From: an uncultured Eubacteriales bacterium
GTDB lineage: Bacteria; Bacillota; Clostridia; Oscillospirales; Acutalibacteraceae
DNA length: 64,000 nucleotides
Assembly: GCA_934630515.1 (NCBI GenBank)
Contig: CAKTVV010000001.1
Location: 124,001-188,000, forward strand
Reading direction: 5' to 3'
A program made the position numbers and the translations under genes. The notes below the pieces were generated by a model, which saw only the letters and a list, made by a program, of their open reading frames with translations, was not told the DNA's origin and made no database searches. This document shows positions 50,415-59,251 of the stretch, in pieces; the first letter of the stretch is position 1, and each line of letters begins with the position of its first letter.

Positions 50415-51311
50415 TCAGTGGAGAATATCCAGATATTTGCCGTCCAGCACATCCTTGAGATACTGGCCGTACTGATTCTTTTTCAGCTCCTCATACACCC
50501 GCAGCACATCCTCCCGGCTGATCCAGCCGTTGCGGTAGGCGATCTCCTCCAGACAGGCGATCTTGCGGTGCTGATGGGTCTCCACCGTCTTCACAAAGTT
50601 GGTGGCGTCCACCAGACTCTCGTGGGTGCCGGTGTCCAGCCAGGTGAAGCCCTGTCCCAGCAGCTCCACGTTCAGTGCGCCCTTTTCCAGATAGAGGCGG
50701 TTGAGATCGGTGATCTCCAGCTCGCCCCGGGCAGAGGGCTTCAGCCCCCGGGCATAGTCTACCACCCGATTGTCATAGAAATACAGCCCCGTGACGCAAT
50801 AATTGCTCTTGGGCTTTTGGGGCTTTTCCTCGATCGAAACCGCCCGTCCTGCGGCGTCAAACTCCACGATGCCGAACCGCTCCGGATCGTCCACATAGTA
50901 GCCGAACACCGTGGCGCCCCGCCCCTGCTCGGCGTTTTCCACAGCCGCCTTGAGCCGCTTGCGCAGACCGTGACCGGAGAAAATATTATCCCCCAGGACC
51001 ATCGCCACCGTATCGCCGCCGATGAAATCAGCGCCGATGATAAACGCCTGCGCCAGACCATCGGGCGAGGGCTGCACCGCATAGGACAGCTCCACACCGA
51101 AATGATGGCCGTCGCCCAGAAGCTCTTGGAACCGGGGCGTATCCTGAGGGGTGGAAATAATGAGAATATCCCGGATCCCGGCGCTCATCAGCACCGACAT
51201 GGGATAATAGATCATCGGTTTGTCGTAAATGGGCAGCAGCTGCTTGGAAGTGACCTTTGTGAGAGGGTACAGCCGGGTGCCGGATCCTCCCGCCAGAATA
51301 ATTCCTTTCAT
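50415..51311 (-). CDS. rfbA: Glucose-1-phosphate thymidylyltransferase
   Basis: This 298-residue RmlA starts MKGIILAGGSGTRLYPLT and has KQLLPIYDKPMIYYPMSVLM and VLGDNIFSGHGL. It is the first gene of the roughly 19-kb glycan operon, with AAAGGAGG-like RBS and a promoter about 60 bases upstream. Confidence 0.97.
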   Translation of the reverse strand: MKGIILAGGSGTRLYPLTKVTSKQLLPIYDKPMIYYPMSVLMSAGIRDILIISTPQDTPRFQELLGDGHHFGVELSYAVQPSPDGLAQAFIIGADFIGGDTVAMVLGDNIFSGHGLRKRLKAAVENAEQGRGATVFGYYVDDPERFGIVEFDAAGRAVSIEEKPQKPKSNYCVTGLYFYDNRVVDYARGLKPSARGELEITDLNRLYLEKGALNVELLGQGFTWLDTGTHESLVDATNFVKTVETHQHRKIACLEEIAYRNGWISREDVLRVYEELKKNQYGQYLKDVLDGKYLDILH

Positions 51312-51364
51312 GCAAACCTTTCCTCCTTACTCCGTGTGTCCGATATAAAGACACATCCAGTCGC

Positions 51365-51393
51365 ATTATACACCAAATGGTACGGATTGGCAA
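51365..51393 (-). promoter_or_regulatory. Promoter of the surface-glycan operon
   Basis: On the minus strand TTGCCA (51393-51388) and TATAAT (51370-51365) are 17 bases apart. No other convincing promoter was seen through to 32.2 kb, which supports a single long transcript. Confidence 0.8.
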
Positions 51394-51522
51394 GCATAAC
51401 TTTCTGCAGGCCGCATCCGGGCAAAGCCGCCGCAGCGGAGGCTCTGCAACGCCGCCGCTTCACGGCAGCCGAACCGGGCAAGGTGCCGCCGGAGGGCTGT
51501 TTCCCGTCCGCAGCGCATAAAG

Positions 51523-51584
51523 ACGCTCCCCGCAGCGCCGCCTTGAGCCTGTTGCGTCTCAAGCCGGATCCCTGCGGGGAGCGT
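51523..51584. terminator. Large hairpin upstream of glycan operon / downstream of Dabb gene
   Basis: A 13-bp GC-rich stem (51523-51535 with 51572-51584) encloses a second CTTGAG/CTCAAG stem. It follows the Dabb gene stop by about 12 bases on the minus strand and is a likely terminator of the redox run, although the T-tract (CTTTA) is weak. Between 51394 and 51522 nothing else was recognised. Confidence 0.6.
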
Positions 51585-51595
51585 ATGCGCTTTAT

Positions 51596-51898
51596 TTATT
51601 CTTCATAATCCAGACACAGCCGCTGTGCCGTATAGGGTCGCACATACCGATCCGCCACCGCATTGTGCAGCGGGCTCTTCTGGTACCCCTGCAGGCTCTC
51701 GACGCTGTCCAGCGTCGCCACCAGCAGCATATCCGCATTGGAGGAGGGCAGAGGATCGATCTGCAGCTGCAGCGCCAGCAGCCCGTCGATCTGCCCCACC
51801 AGCCCCTCCAGCGCCGCCTTGGCATTCGCCTGAATGACCGGTCTCTCCGCTGCGGGAATGGAATCGCGCAGCTTCCAGAGAATGATGTGCTTCACCAT
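51596..51898 (-). CDS. Dabb (stress-responsive alpha-beta barrel) domain protein
   Basis: This 100-residue protein has the dimeric alpha-beta barrel pattern: MVKHIILWKLRD at the N-terminus, a helix ending in GLVGQIDGLLALQLQIDPL, and DMLLVATLDSVESLQGYQ followed by HNAVADRYV. Bacterial Dabb proteins are mostly uncharacterised. It is 27 bases downstream of the hydrogenase gene, so it probably belongs to the same transcript. Confidence 0.85.
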   Translation of the reverse strand: MVKHIILWKLRDSIPAAERPVIQANAKAALEGLVGQIDGLLALQLQIDPLPSSNADMLLVATLDSVESLQGYQKSPLHNAVADRYVRPYTAQRLCLDYEE

Positions 51899-51925
51899 AG
51901 CGATCCGCTCCTTTACGATGTAAGC

Positions 51926-53374
51926 TCAGCCCTCCGGCTTTTTGGATACGCCGTGCAGCATCGCCAGCGCATCGCCGATGGTCTTTTCATAAGCCTCTTT
52001 GCCGTATTTGTCCACTTCCGCCTTGTTTTTCACCCCGTGGGTCAGGCAGCCGGCGCCGCCGATGCAGCCGCCCACGCACGCCATACCCTCGATGAAGTTT
52101 TCCGGCAGCAGCCCCTTGCTCTTTTTCAACAGAGCGATCTTGCACGCCTCGATGCCGTCGCAGGCACAGGCTTTCAGCTCGAAATCGGTGTCGCCGTGCT
52201 CCTTCAGCCCCTGCGCCACCGCATCCGACAGACCGCCGCTGCGGGCGAAGATCCGGCCGAAGTAAGAGGCGTTATCCAGCGGCTGCTCCGGCAGGGTGGT
52301 GATGTCCATATCCCGGCTGTCGAACAGCGCCTGCAGCTCCTCAAAGGTCATGGCGGTATCCACATACTCCTTCACCTTGTCCAGCTTGACCTCTGCCTTC
52401 TTCGCTGTGCAGGGCCCGATGAACACCACCTTGCAGGGTGCCTCATGCTCCTTGATATACCGGGAGATGGTCGCCATGGGGGACAGGTTATGGGAAATAT
52501 ACGGCACCAGATCGGGGAACGCCTGATGGATATAGGTCACGAACGCCGGGCAGCAGGAGCTGGTCAAAAAGCCCTTTTCCACCAGCTCACGGGATTCGGC
52601 ATCCGCCACCATGTCGGCGCCCAGCGCCGCCTCGATGACCGTATGGAAACCCAGCTCCTTCAGACCGGAGATGACCTGCCCCAGCTTGGCATAGGTGAAC
52701 TGGCTGGAGATGGCGGGCGCCACCACCGCAAACACCTTATACTTCTGATTATGATCGCTCTCCTTGATGAACCGGATCACGTCCAGAATATAGGATTTAT
52801 CCGTAATGGCGCCAAAGGGACACTGATACACGCAGGCGCCGCAGGAAATGCACTTGGAATGATCAATGGCAGCCGCCTTATTCTCGTCCATGGAGATAGC
52901 GCCCACCTTGCAGGCGTTCTCGCAGGGGCGGCGGCGGCTGATGATGGCGGTGTAGGGACACACCTTGGCGCAGCAGCCGCACTCCTTACATTTGCTCTTG
53001 TCGATGTGCGCCACATGGTCCTGATCGAAGGACAGAGCCCCGAACCGGCACACATCCTCGCACCGGTGTGCCAAGCAGCCCCGGCAGGCGTTGGTGACCT
53101 CGTAACCGCCCATGGGACATTCGTCGCAGGCGGTTTCAATCACCTGAATCACTTGAGGATCGTCCTTGGCGCCGCCCATCGCCAGCTTTACCCGCTCCCC
53201 CAGAATCGCCCGCTCCTTATACACGCAGCAGCGCATGGTGGGGATCTTGCCGGGGACGATGGTCTTCGGAATATCCATCATATGCTCCATCAGCGTGTCA
53301 TCCCACGCCAGACGGGCTACTTCCCGCAGGACCTTGTATTTCAGATGCTGTACCTTGGTGTCAAACTTTCTCAT
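51926..53374 (-). CDS. [FeFe] hydrogenase, group B-like, with ferredoxin-type clusters
   Basis: The 482-residue product has N-terminal 4Fe-4S motifs (CDECPMGGYEVTNAC, CKECGCCAKVCPY, CISCGACVYQCPFG) and a C-terminal H-cluster domain. H-cluster motif 1 is TSSCCPAFV near residue 271, motif 2 is IGPCTAKKAE near 320, and motif 3 is MACVGGCIGGAG near 433. These match the group B variants more than the catalytic group A forms (MPC in motif 2). It should take electrons from ferredoxin to make H2 or the reverse; the physiological direction of group B enzymes is not settled. Confidence 0.85.
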   Translation of the reverse strand: MRKFDTKVQHLKYKVLREVARLAWDDTLMEHMMDIPKTIVPGKIPTMRCCVYKERAILGERVKLAMGGAKDDPQVIQVIETACDECPMGGYEVTNACRGCLAHRCEDVCRFGALSFDQDHVAHIDKSKCKECGCCAKVCPYTAIISRRRPCENACKVGAISMDENKAAAIDHSKCISCGACVYQCPFGAITDKSYILDVIRFIKESDHNQKYKVFAVVAPAISSQFTYAKLGQVISGLKELGFHTVIEAALGADMVADAESRELVEKGFLTSSCCPAFVTYIHQAFPDLVPYISHNLSPMATISRYIKEHEAPCKVVFIGPCTAKKAEVKLDKVKEYVDTAMTFEELQALFDSRDMDITTLPEQPLDNASYFGRIFARSGGLSDAVAQGLKEHGDTDFELKACACDGIEACKIALLKKSKGLLPENFIEGMACVGGCIGGAGCLTHGVKNKAEVDKYGKEAYEKTIGDALAMLHGVSKKPEG

Positions 53375-53396
53375 AATCCCTTACCGTCGCCCTCCG

Positions 53397-54569
53397 TTAG
53401 AAATAACTGACCTTAATGCGTTTGCCCATTTTTTTGAGGCAGGCGGACAATTCCTCCACCAGATTCATTTTGATATTGAAGTTGATCGGCAGATCCGGAT
53501 TCTGGTGTGCCGGATTCACCGCCCGTCCCACGAAAAAGTTGATATCGGTGGCTTCCTCGAACAGCAGCCGACAGATCATGGAGGCGCCGTCCCGCTGAAA
53601 GCCCCATTGCTCATACAGCTCGTTCTGATCCAGAGCATCCTTGGCGTATTCGATCACCTTATTCATGGTGATGACCCCCTCGGTCACCAGATCGACCCCC
53701 TCCAGCTCCGCCGTGGGCGGCACATCGCTGGCCTCGAAGCGCAGGCTGGCCTTCAGCGGCTTCCCCAAATACTTCGCCGCAATGGAGGAGGTGGTGCCGC
53801 CGCAGACAATGTGCTTGCCCTCCTTGGAGAAGAACAGGGACATCATCCGGTCGCAATCGTCCGGATTGCGGGGCGGACCGAACAGAATATTCACCGGCTC
53901 CCGCCGCCGGATGCGCACCACGCAGGCAGTGGCATCGTCCCCGGGCTTGTGGTCGTAGAGCTTATCGCACTCATCCACCAGCATGGTCGCCAGCGTCTTG
54001 GCCGTATAGCCCACATGGGACAGATCCTGCATGAACGTGGCGATGTCCTCCCGCTTCCAGCCGAAGTTGTAGGCGATGCCGATGCCCGCATGGGGGCAGC
54101 CGTCGCTCATTGCCACCAGCACGTCGTTCTCCTGCAGGGGGATGGTGGATTTATAGATGGTCTTGCCGTCGATATGCACCTCGCTGCGGGGATACTCCCA
54201 GTTCTGACAATCCCGGATGAACACGATGTGGGGATTGTCGTACTGGATCAGCTCGGCGGTCTCGTTATCCACCAGATGGATAATGGTGAAGGTGGAATAC
54301 GCCACCCCCCGCACAGAGCAGATGGGCAGGGTGGCGGCAATGGTGGAGACGCACTCCTCCAGCGACAGCCCCTCCGCCATCATGGTGGAGATGATCCGGG
54401 AGGTAAGGGTGGAGAGGATACTGGCCTTGACCCCGCTGCCCAGCCCGTCCGCCAGCACGATGACGGTGGAGTTTTCCCCCTGCTCCACAATGTCCACATG
54501 GTCGCCGCAGAGCTGCTCGCCCTCGTGGTTGATGCTTTTCCAGCCGATGTCGGCGCACAGATTATTCAT
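53397..54569 (-). CDS. SpoIIE-family PP2C phosphatase associated with sensory hydrogenase
   Basis: The 390-residue product has an N-terminal PP2C/SpoIIE phosphatase domain: DIGWKSINHEGEQLCGDHVD, VLADGLGSGVKASILSTL, VAMSDGCPHAGIG and PGDDATACVVRI, holding the metal-binding aspartates. The C-terminal 160 residues (GPPRNPDDCDRMMSLFF onward) form an extra domain typical of the phosphatases found beside sensory [FeFe] hydrogenases. It overlaps the HydS-like gene by 8 bases, so it likely relays its signal; the phosphoprotein target is not in the window. Confidence 0.85.
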   Translation of the reverse strand: MNNLCADIGWKSINHEGEQLCGDHVDIVEQGENSTVIVLADGLGSGVKASILSTLTSRIISTMMAEGLSLEECVSTIAATLPICSVRGVAYSTFTIIHLVDNETAELIQYDNPHIVFIRDCQNWEYPRSEVHIDGKTIYKSTIPLQENDVLVAMSDGCPHAGIGIAYNFGWKREDIATFMQDLSHVGYTAKTLATMLVDECDKLYDHKPGDDATACVVRIRRREPVNILFGPPRNPDDCDRMMSLFFSKEGKHIVCGGTTSSIAAKYLGKPLKASLRFEASDVPPTAELEGVDLVTEGVITMNKVIEYAKDALDQNELYEQWGFQRDGASMICRLLFEEATDINFFVGRAVNPAHQNPDLPINFNIKMNLVEELSACLKKMGKRIKVSYF

Positions 54570-56235
54570 CCTGGATCGACTCCTTCAGCTTGGACAGGGC
54601 GATCTTCGTTTCCGCCGCCGTCTCGCCCAGCAGGGAGGCGATCTCCTGCACGATCCGCATCTGCTTATCCACCACCCGGTCGGCGATCTCCACCGTCTGG
54701 CGGCTGATATGCTCCTTTTTCTCCCGCTGGCTCTCCTCCTCGGTCACATCCCGCAGGATACACACCAGCAGCCGGTATTCCCGGTCGTAGACGATGGTCT
54801 CCTCCACATACTTATCGTATTCCGCCAGATAGGTACGCTTGTTGTGGATCGCCTTGCCCTTGCTCAGCACCGTGAGGAAATCCCCCGGCTCCAATATCCG
54901 CACCACCTGATCGCCCAGAATATCGGAGGCATACCGGATGTTGAGGATCTTCTGCGCCGCCTTGTTGATCTGCTGCACCTCCAGCTTTTCGTTGAGCACG
55001 ATCAGCCCGTTGGGGGTGTTGCGCACGATGGTGTCGGAGAAGCTCTCCGCCTTATCCTTCAGATAGGGCAGGCACATGGAGATCTCCGCCTTGCCCTGAC
55101 AGACGGCGATGGCTTTTTCCCGGCAGGAATCGTAGCCGCAGGAGCCGCAGTTCAGCTCCTGCGAGGGCTTCATCTTGCCCATCTGCCGCAGCACATCCCG
55201 GATCTCCTCCTCCGAGGGGGTCGCCAGCTTATGCTCGATGGAGACAAATTCCTTGCGCAGCGTCGTTTCCTCCGGCTGCGCCACCGGGAAATCCTGCACC
55301 CCGGCATATTGGGCTACTGCCGCATAATCCTGCACCGGCGAGCGATGGAATTTTTCCATCACGGGGCCGCCGATACAGCTGCCCGCACAGGCGGACATCT
55401 CGATAAAGCACCGATGCACCTGACCGCTCTCAATATCCCGCAAAGCGGCGATGCAGTTCTCCACACCGTCCACCGCCATGTAGGTGTAGTGGGGATTGGT
55501 ATGAGACAGGGTCTTGAGAATACCGCCGGTGGTGGGAAAGAACCGTGCCCGGCTCTGCGCCTCGCTGTCCAGCTCCGGCTGCAGTGCGATATTCTCCGCT
55601 TTCAGCCAGGCGGTCAGCTCGTCAAAGGTCAATACAGCGTCCGCCAACCCCTCATAGTGCTGCGCCTCGTCCTTTTTGGCGACGCAGGGGCCGATGAACA
55701 CCACCTTGGAGCCGGGGTGGCGGCGTTTCAGATCCTGACAGTGCGCCTGCATGGGGGACAGCACATCCGCCAGACAGGACAGCTCCTGCGGGAAATACTT
55801 CTGGATCAGCAGATTGACCGAATGGCAGCAGGAGGTGATGATCACATCCCGGCTTTCCTCATCCACCATCCGCTCATACTCGTTTTTCACGATGGTGGCG
55901 CCCACCGCCGTCTCCTCCACGTCGGCAAAGCCCAGCTGCTGCAGCGCCGCCCGCATGGCGTCGATGCCGATGCCCCGGTAGTTGGCGATGAAGGAGGGCG
56001 CCAGACTCACATACACCGGCTCGTTGCCGTGGAGCAGCACCTTGACCTTTTCGGTCTCGTCCACGATCTGCTTGGCATCCTGCGGGCAGACCACAAAGCA
56101 CTGCCCGCACAAAATACACTCATTGCCGATAATATACGCCTGATTGCCGGAAAAGCGAATGGATTTTACCGGGCAATGGCGGATGCACTTATAGCAGTTT
56201 TTGCAGTTGGATTTTTTGAGCGTCAGACAATCCAT
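54562..56235 (-). CDS. Sensory [FeFe] hydrogenase with PAS domain (HydS, group C-like)
   Basis: The 557-residue protein has two N-terminal 4Fe-4S motifs (CKNCYKCIRHCPV, CILCGQCFVVCPQ) and an H-cluster domain. Motif 1 is TSCCHS near residue 132, motif 2 IGPCVAKKDE near 178 and motif 3 MSACAGSCIGG near 280. Then come a CGSCGYDSC iron-sulfur motif near residue 365, a PAS domain (about 395-500: TPNGLIVLNEKLEVQQINKA) and a C-terminal helix. This order is that of group C putative H2-sensing hydrogenases. H2 state is thought to be passed through PAS to the PP2C partner. Confidence 0.88.
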   Translation of the reverse strand: MDCLTLKKSNCKNCYKCIRHCPVKSIRFSGNQAYIIGNECILCGQCFVVCPQDAKQIVDETEKVKVLLHGNEPVYVSLAPSFIANYRGIGIDAMRAALQQLGFADVEETAVGATIVKNEYERMVDEESRDVIITSCCHSVNLLIQKYFPQELSCLADVLSPMQAHCQDLKRRHPGSKVVFIGPCVAKKDEAQHYEGLADAVLTFDELTAWLKAENIALQPELDSEAQSRARFFPTTGGILKTLSHTNPHYTYMAVDGVENCIAALRDIESGQVHRCFIEMSACAGSCIGGPVMEKFHRSPVQDYAAVAQYAGVQDFPVAQPEETTLRKEFVSIEHKLATPSEEEIRDVLRQMGKMKPSQELNCGSCGYDSCREKAIAVCQGKAEISMCLPYLKDKAESFSDTIVRNTPNGLIVLNEKLEVQQINKAAQKILNIRYASDILGDQVVRILEPGDFLTVLSKGKAIHNKRTYLAEYDKYVEETIVYDREYRLLVCILRDVTEEESQREKKEHISRQTVEIADRVVDKQMRIVQEIASLLGETAAETKIALSKLKESIQDE

Positions 56236-56291
56236 GATCCTCTCCCCTTTTCATCCATCGGCAGGCGGCTGCCCGCAGCCGCCCCATCCGG

Positions 56292-56531
56292 TCATACGGC
56301 GGATAATACCTGCTGCGTGAAAAACTCCTCTACGCTCTCCGGCGATACGGAGTGGAATGCTCCGTCCACGGTCACGCAGACGCCATCCTGACACCGCCCC
56401 ATGCAGAAGGTGCCGGCCAGCTCCACCTTGTCGGTCAGCTCATGGGCCGCCAGCAGACGCTGCAATTCGTCCACTACCCGACGGGAGCCCTTGATATGAC
56501 AGGAGGAGCCAATACACACGGTGATCTTCAT
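56292..56531 (-). CDS. Thioredoxin-like (2Fe-2S) ferredoxin
   Basis: This 79-residue protein has the four-cysteine pattern of thioredoxin-like 2Fe-2S proteins (CIGSSCHIKGS and later GTFCMGRCQDGVCV), as in NuoE and HydC C-terminal domains. The ATG at 56531 is 8 bases after AAAGGA, better than the ATG two codons upstream. Such small proteins commonly accompany the HydS-phosphatase pair and probably shuttle electrons. It is 56 bases upstream of the HydS-like gene. Confidence 0.85.
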   Translation of the reverse strand: MKITVCIGSSCHIKGSRRVVDELQRLLAAHELTDKVELAGTFCMGRCQDGVCVTVDGAFHSVSPESVEEFFTQQVLSAV

Positions 56532-56623
56532 AAGCATATCCTTTCTGTTATCATAGATTTCGGTCGGGGTATGACCCCCGCATCCAAGTCCTCGGACGCA
56601 CCGGCAGCGGCGGCAAGGTGCCT

Positions 56624-56941
56624 TTACTGCACCGTCGCCGCCCGGTCGGCTGCCTCATCCAGCTTTTTATTGCGAAAATACAGCGCTACGTCAATGGAGA
56701 TCTCGATGAAATTCAGCACATAGAAGAAGAAGCTGAGGAAAAACAGAAAATCCTTGTTGGTGCCGGGGTTCACCGACAGCATGATCTTACGCACAATGCC
56801 GCAGATGTAGCCCACCAGCAAAAAGACCTCGAAAAACAGGCTCTTGCCCTTGGCGGTACGGGAAACCCAGGATTTGCGGATGGAGATCGGCCAGGATAAG
56901 CCAAAGCAGAATATCATTAACGCTTCCAATAAATCGGTCAT
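56624..56941 (-). CDS. Small three-helix membrane protein, PQ-loop/SemiSWEET-like
   Basis: The 105-residue product has three predicted membrane helices. Its first part (CFGLSWPISIRKSWVSRTAK, then GKSLFFEVFLLVGY) is like a PQ-loop repeat, with proline in helix 1 and a basic loop followed by SLFF. SemiSWEETs dimerise to carry sugars, but the substrate here is unknown. It lies 24 bases downstream of the flavoprotein gene, and a role in dicarboxylate movement is only a guess. Confidence 0.65.
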   Translation of the reverse strand: MTDLLEALMIFCFGLSWPISIRKSWVSRTAKGKSLFFEVFLLVGYICGIVRKIMLSVNPGTNKDFLFFLSFFFYVLNFIEISIDVALYFRNKKLDEAADRAATVQ

Positions 56942-56965
56942 GGTTGATTTCCCCTCTATTTTTCT

Positions 56966-58564
56966 TTATTTGGTATGGCGATAGTCCGGCAGCAGCTTCG
57001 GGGAGACGGCGTCCGTCTCGATGCCGGCTGCCGCCCGCTGGGCGTCGAACCGGGCGATATGCTCCAGTGTCAGCGCCCCCACCGTCACGTCCTTCGACCG
57101 GGCGGCGGCGTTCTTGCCGGCGGTGCGTCCGAACACGATGATGTCCAGCAGGGAGTTGCCCATCAGCCGGTTGCGGCCATGGATACCTCCGACCGCCTCG
57201 CCCGCCACATACAGGTTCTCCACATTGGTGGTCATACCGTCCACGGTGATGTCCAGCCCGCCGTTCTGATAGTGGAGGGTGGGATAGACCAGGATCGGCT
57301 CCTTGCGGATGTCGATGCCGTAGCCGGCGAACATCCGCATCATAGCGGGGATGCGCTTTTCGATGGTACCCTCGCCGCCGATGGCCTCGATCATGGGCGT
57401 ATCCAGCCACACCGCCTCGCCGCTGCCGGTGTTCACACCCTCGCCCCGGTCGGAGCATTCCCGGATGATGGAGGCTGCCGCCACGTCCCGGGTCTCCAGC
57501 GGGTGCATGAACACCTTACCGTCCCGGTTCACCAGCTTAGCCCCCAGCGAACGCACCTTTTCGGTCACCAGAGCGCCGAAGATCTGCTGGGGATAGGCTG
57601 CACCGGTGGGATGGTACTGCAGGGTATCGGCATACAGCAGCTTTGCTCCCACCCGATAGCCCAGCACCAGCCCATCGGCGGTAGCGCCATAGTGGTTGGA
57701 GGTGGGGAAGCCCTGATAGTGCATCCGTCCGGCGCCGCCGGTGGCGATGATGACCGTCTTGGCACGGGCGACCATCAGCTCCTTGGTCTCCATATTCATC
57801 AGCACGGCGCCTGCCGCCTTGCCGTTCTCATCCAGGATCAGCTCAATGGCGGCGGTGAAATCCACCACCGGGATCCCCCGGTTCAGCACCTCATCCCGGA
57901 GGGTGCGCATAATTTCCGCCCCGGAATAGTCCTTGGCGGCATGCATCCGCTTGCGGGAGGTACCGCCGCCGTGGGTGGTGATCATGGTGCCGTCCGGCGC
58001 CTTGTCGAATTCCACCCCCAGATCGTTCAGCCACTGGATGGCTTCGGGGGCGTCGCACACCAGCTTCGCCAGCAGCTCCCGCTTGGCGGCGTAATGCCCG
58101 CCGCCGAAAGCGTCCACAAAGTGAATGGCGGGGGAATCGTTGGGCTTATCCGCCGCCTGAATGCCGCCCTCTGCCATCATGGTGTTGGCGTCGCCGATGC
58201 GCAGCTTGGTGACGATCATCACATTGGCGCCGGCGTTATCCGCCTCGATGGCAGCCGAAGCGCCCGCTCCGCCGCCGCCGATGATCAGCACGTCCACATC
58301 GTATTTCACCGCAGACAGATCCACGTCCGCCGCCGTGATCCGGCTGTGCGCCTGCAGCATCTCGCACAGCTCGTGGGGCACCTGCTCCCCCTTGTTGGCG
58401 CCGATCTGCAGGGTGGAAAATTCGCTTTTTTTATAGTCGGGATGGTACGCCGCCAGCAGGGCGTCCTTCTCGTCGGCGGTCATGCGAGCCGGCTCATAGG
58501 CAATATTCTCTGCCCGTGCCGCCTCCACTGCCTTCAGGGATGCTTCCAGTTCCTTCGGATACAT
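56966..58564 (-). CDS. Fumarate reductase/succinate dehydrogenase-family flavoprotein (soluble)
   Basis: The 532-residue protein has an 90-residue N-terminal extension, then the FAD dinucleotide motif VLIIGGGGAGASAA. Catalytic-site residues of the family can be seen: His in QYHPTGA, Arg in EKVRSLGA, His in YPTLHYQNGG and Arg in NRLMGNSLLD. The His that carries FAD covalently in classic FrdA is replaced (NTMMAEGG), so FAD is probably non-covalent. The usual RGEGG is RSLGA, so the enoate substrate may not be fumarate. It sits 12 bases after the iron-sulfur partner gene; no membrane anchor subunit is encoded. Confidence 0.85.
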   Translation of the reverse strand: MYPKELEASLKAVEAARAENIAYEPARMTADEKDALLAAYHPDYKKSEFSTLQIGANKGEQVPHELCEMLQAHSRITAADVDLSAVKYDVDVLIIGGGGAGASAAIEADNAGANVMIVTKLRIGDANTMMAEGGIQAADKPNDSPAIHFVDAFGGGHYAAKRELLAKLVCDAPEAIQWLNDLGVEFDKAPDGTMITTHGGGTSRKRMHAAKDYSGAEIMRTLRDEVLNRGIPVVDFTAAIELILDENGKAAGAVLMNMETKELMVARAKTVIIATGGAGRMHYQGFPTSNHYGATADGLVLGYRVGAKLLYADTLQYHPTGAAYPQQIFGALVTEKVRSLGAKLVNRDGKVFMHPLETRDVAAASIIRECSDRGEGVNTGSGEAVWLDTPMIEAIGGEGTIEKRIPAMMRMFAGYGIDIRKEPILVYPTLHYQNGGLDITVDGMTTNVENLYVAGEAVGGIHGRNRLMGNSLLDIIVFGRTAGKNAAARSKDVTVGALTLEHIARFDAQRAAAGIETDAVSPKLLPDYRHTK

Positions 58565-58576
58565 ACTGCGCCCTCC

Positions 58577-59251
58577 TTATTTCTCAATTTCCCGATGGTT
58601 GTACAGCTCTTTCAGCTCCTCGATGGGCTTATCCATCAGCGCCTCGATCAGCTCGGTAAAGGTGCCGTCCCGGATCTCCTGCACCCGATCCGCCAGATGC
58701 TGCGTCTTGGGCGCCAGATATTTGCCGTTGAGCCGCCGGGCCAGCATCGCCACCTGAGGATGGGAGATCCCCGCCGGGCAGCGGGAGGAGCAGACACCGC
58801 ACATCACGCAGTCAAAGGACTCCTCGGCGCACTTATCGAATTCGCCCCGCTGGGCATAGGCGATATACTGCATCACATTCAGTCCCTGAGTGCAGCTCTT
58901 GGTGCAGGCGTTGCAGCCCACGCAGGCGTAGATCTCCGGATACAGCTGCATCATGATCTGCTCGGTGGGGCGGATCTTCTCCATGTCGTACACCTGCTTC
59001 ACCAGCGGGAAGAAGGGCAGCGTCGCCACATACATATCGTTCTCCACCTTGGTCTGGCACGCCAGACAGGTGCGCAGGGTGCGGTCGCCCTTGATGCGGT
59101 AGATGGTGGCACAGGCGCCGCAGAAGCCGTTGCGGCAGCCGCAGCCCCGCACCAGCTGGTACCCGGCATATTCCATCGCCCGCATGATGGTCAGATTGTC
59201 CGGCACCTGATACTGCTTGCCGAACAGGTAGACATTCACCATATTCTCCAT
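58577..59251 (-). CDS. Fumarate-reductase-type iron-sulfur subunit
   Basis: This 224-residue protein has an N-terminal 2Fe-2S domain (GCGCRNGFCGAC with LRTCLAC) and a C-terminal two-cluster domain (CVGCNACTKSC, CVMCGVCSSRC), the FrdB/SdhB plan. It passes electrons from the Flx/Hdr module to the flavoprotein downstream. The second motif set looks like HdrC as well as FrdB. AGAGGAG precedes the ATG; gap to the flavoprotein gene is 12 bases. Confidence 0.87.
   Translation of the reverse strand: MENMVNVYLFGKQYQVPDNLTIMRAMEYAGYQLVRGCGCRNGFCGACATIYRIKGDRTLRTCLACQTKVENDMYVATLPFFPLVKQVYDMEKIRPTEQIMMQLYPEIYACVGCNACTKSCTQGLNVMQYIAYAQRGEFDKCAEESFDCVMCGVCSSRCPAGISHPQVAMLARRLNGKYLAPKTQHLADRVQEIRDGTFTELIEALMDKPIEELKELYNHREIEK

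Noticed and set aside
51394..51595. Gene or small RNA between rfbA and the Dabb gene
   Set aside because: Apart from the promoter and the large hairpin no coding frame with a start site or conserved RNA element was seen.
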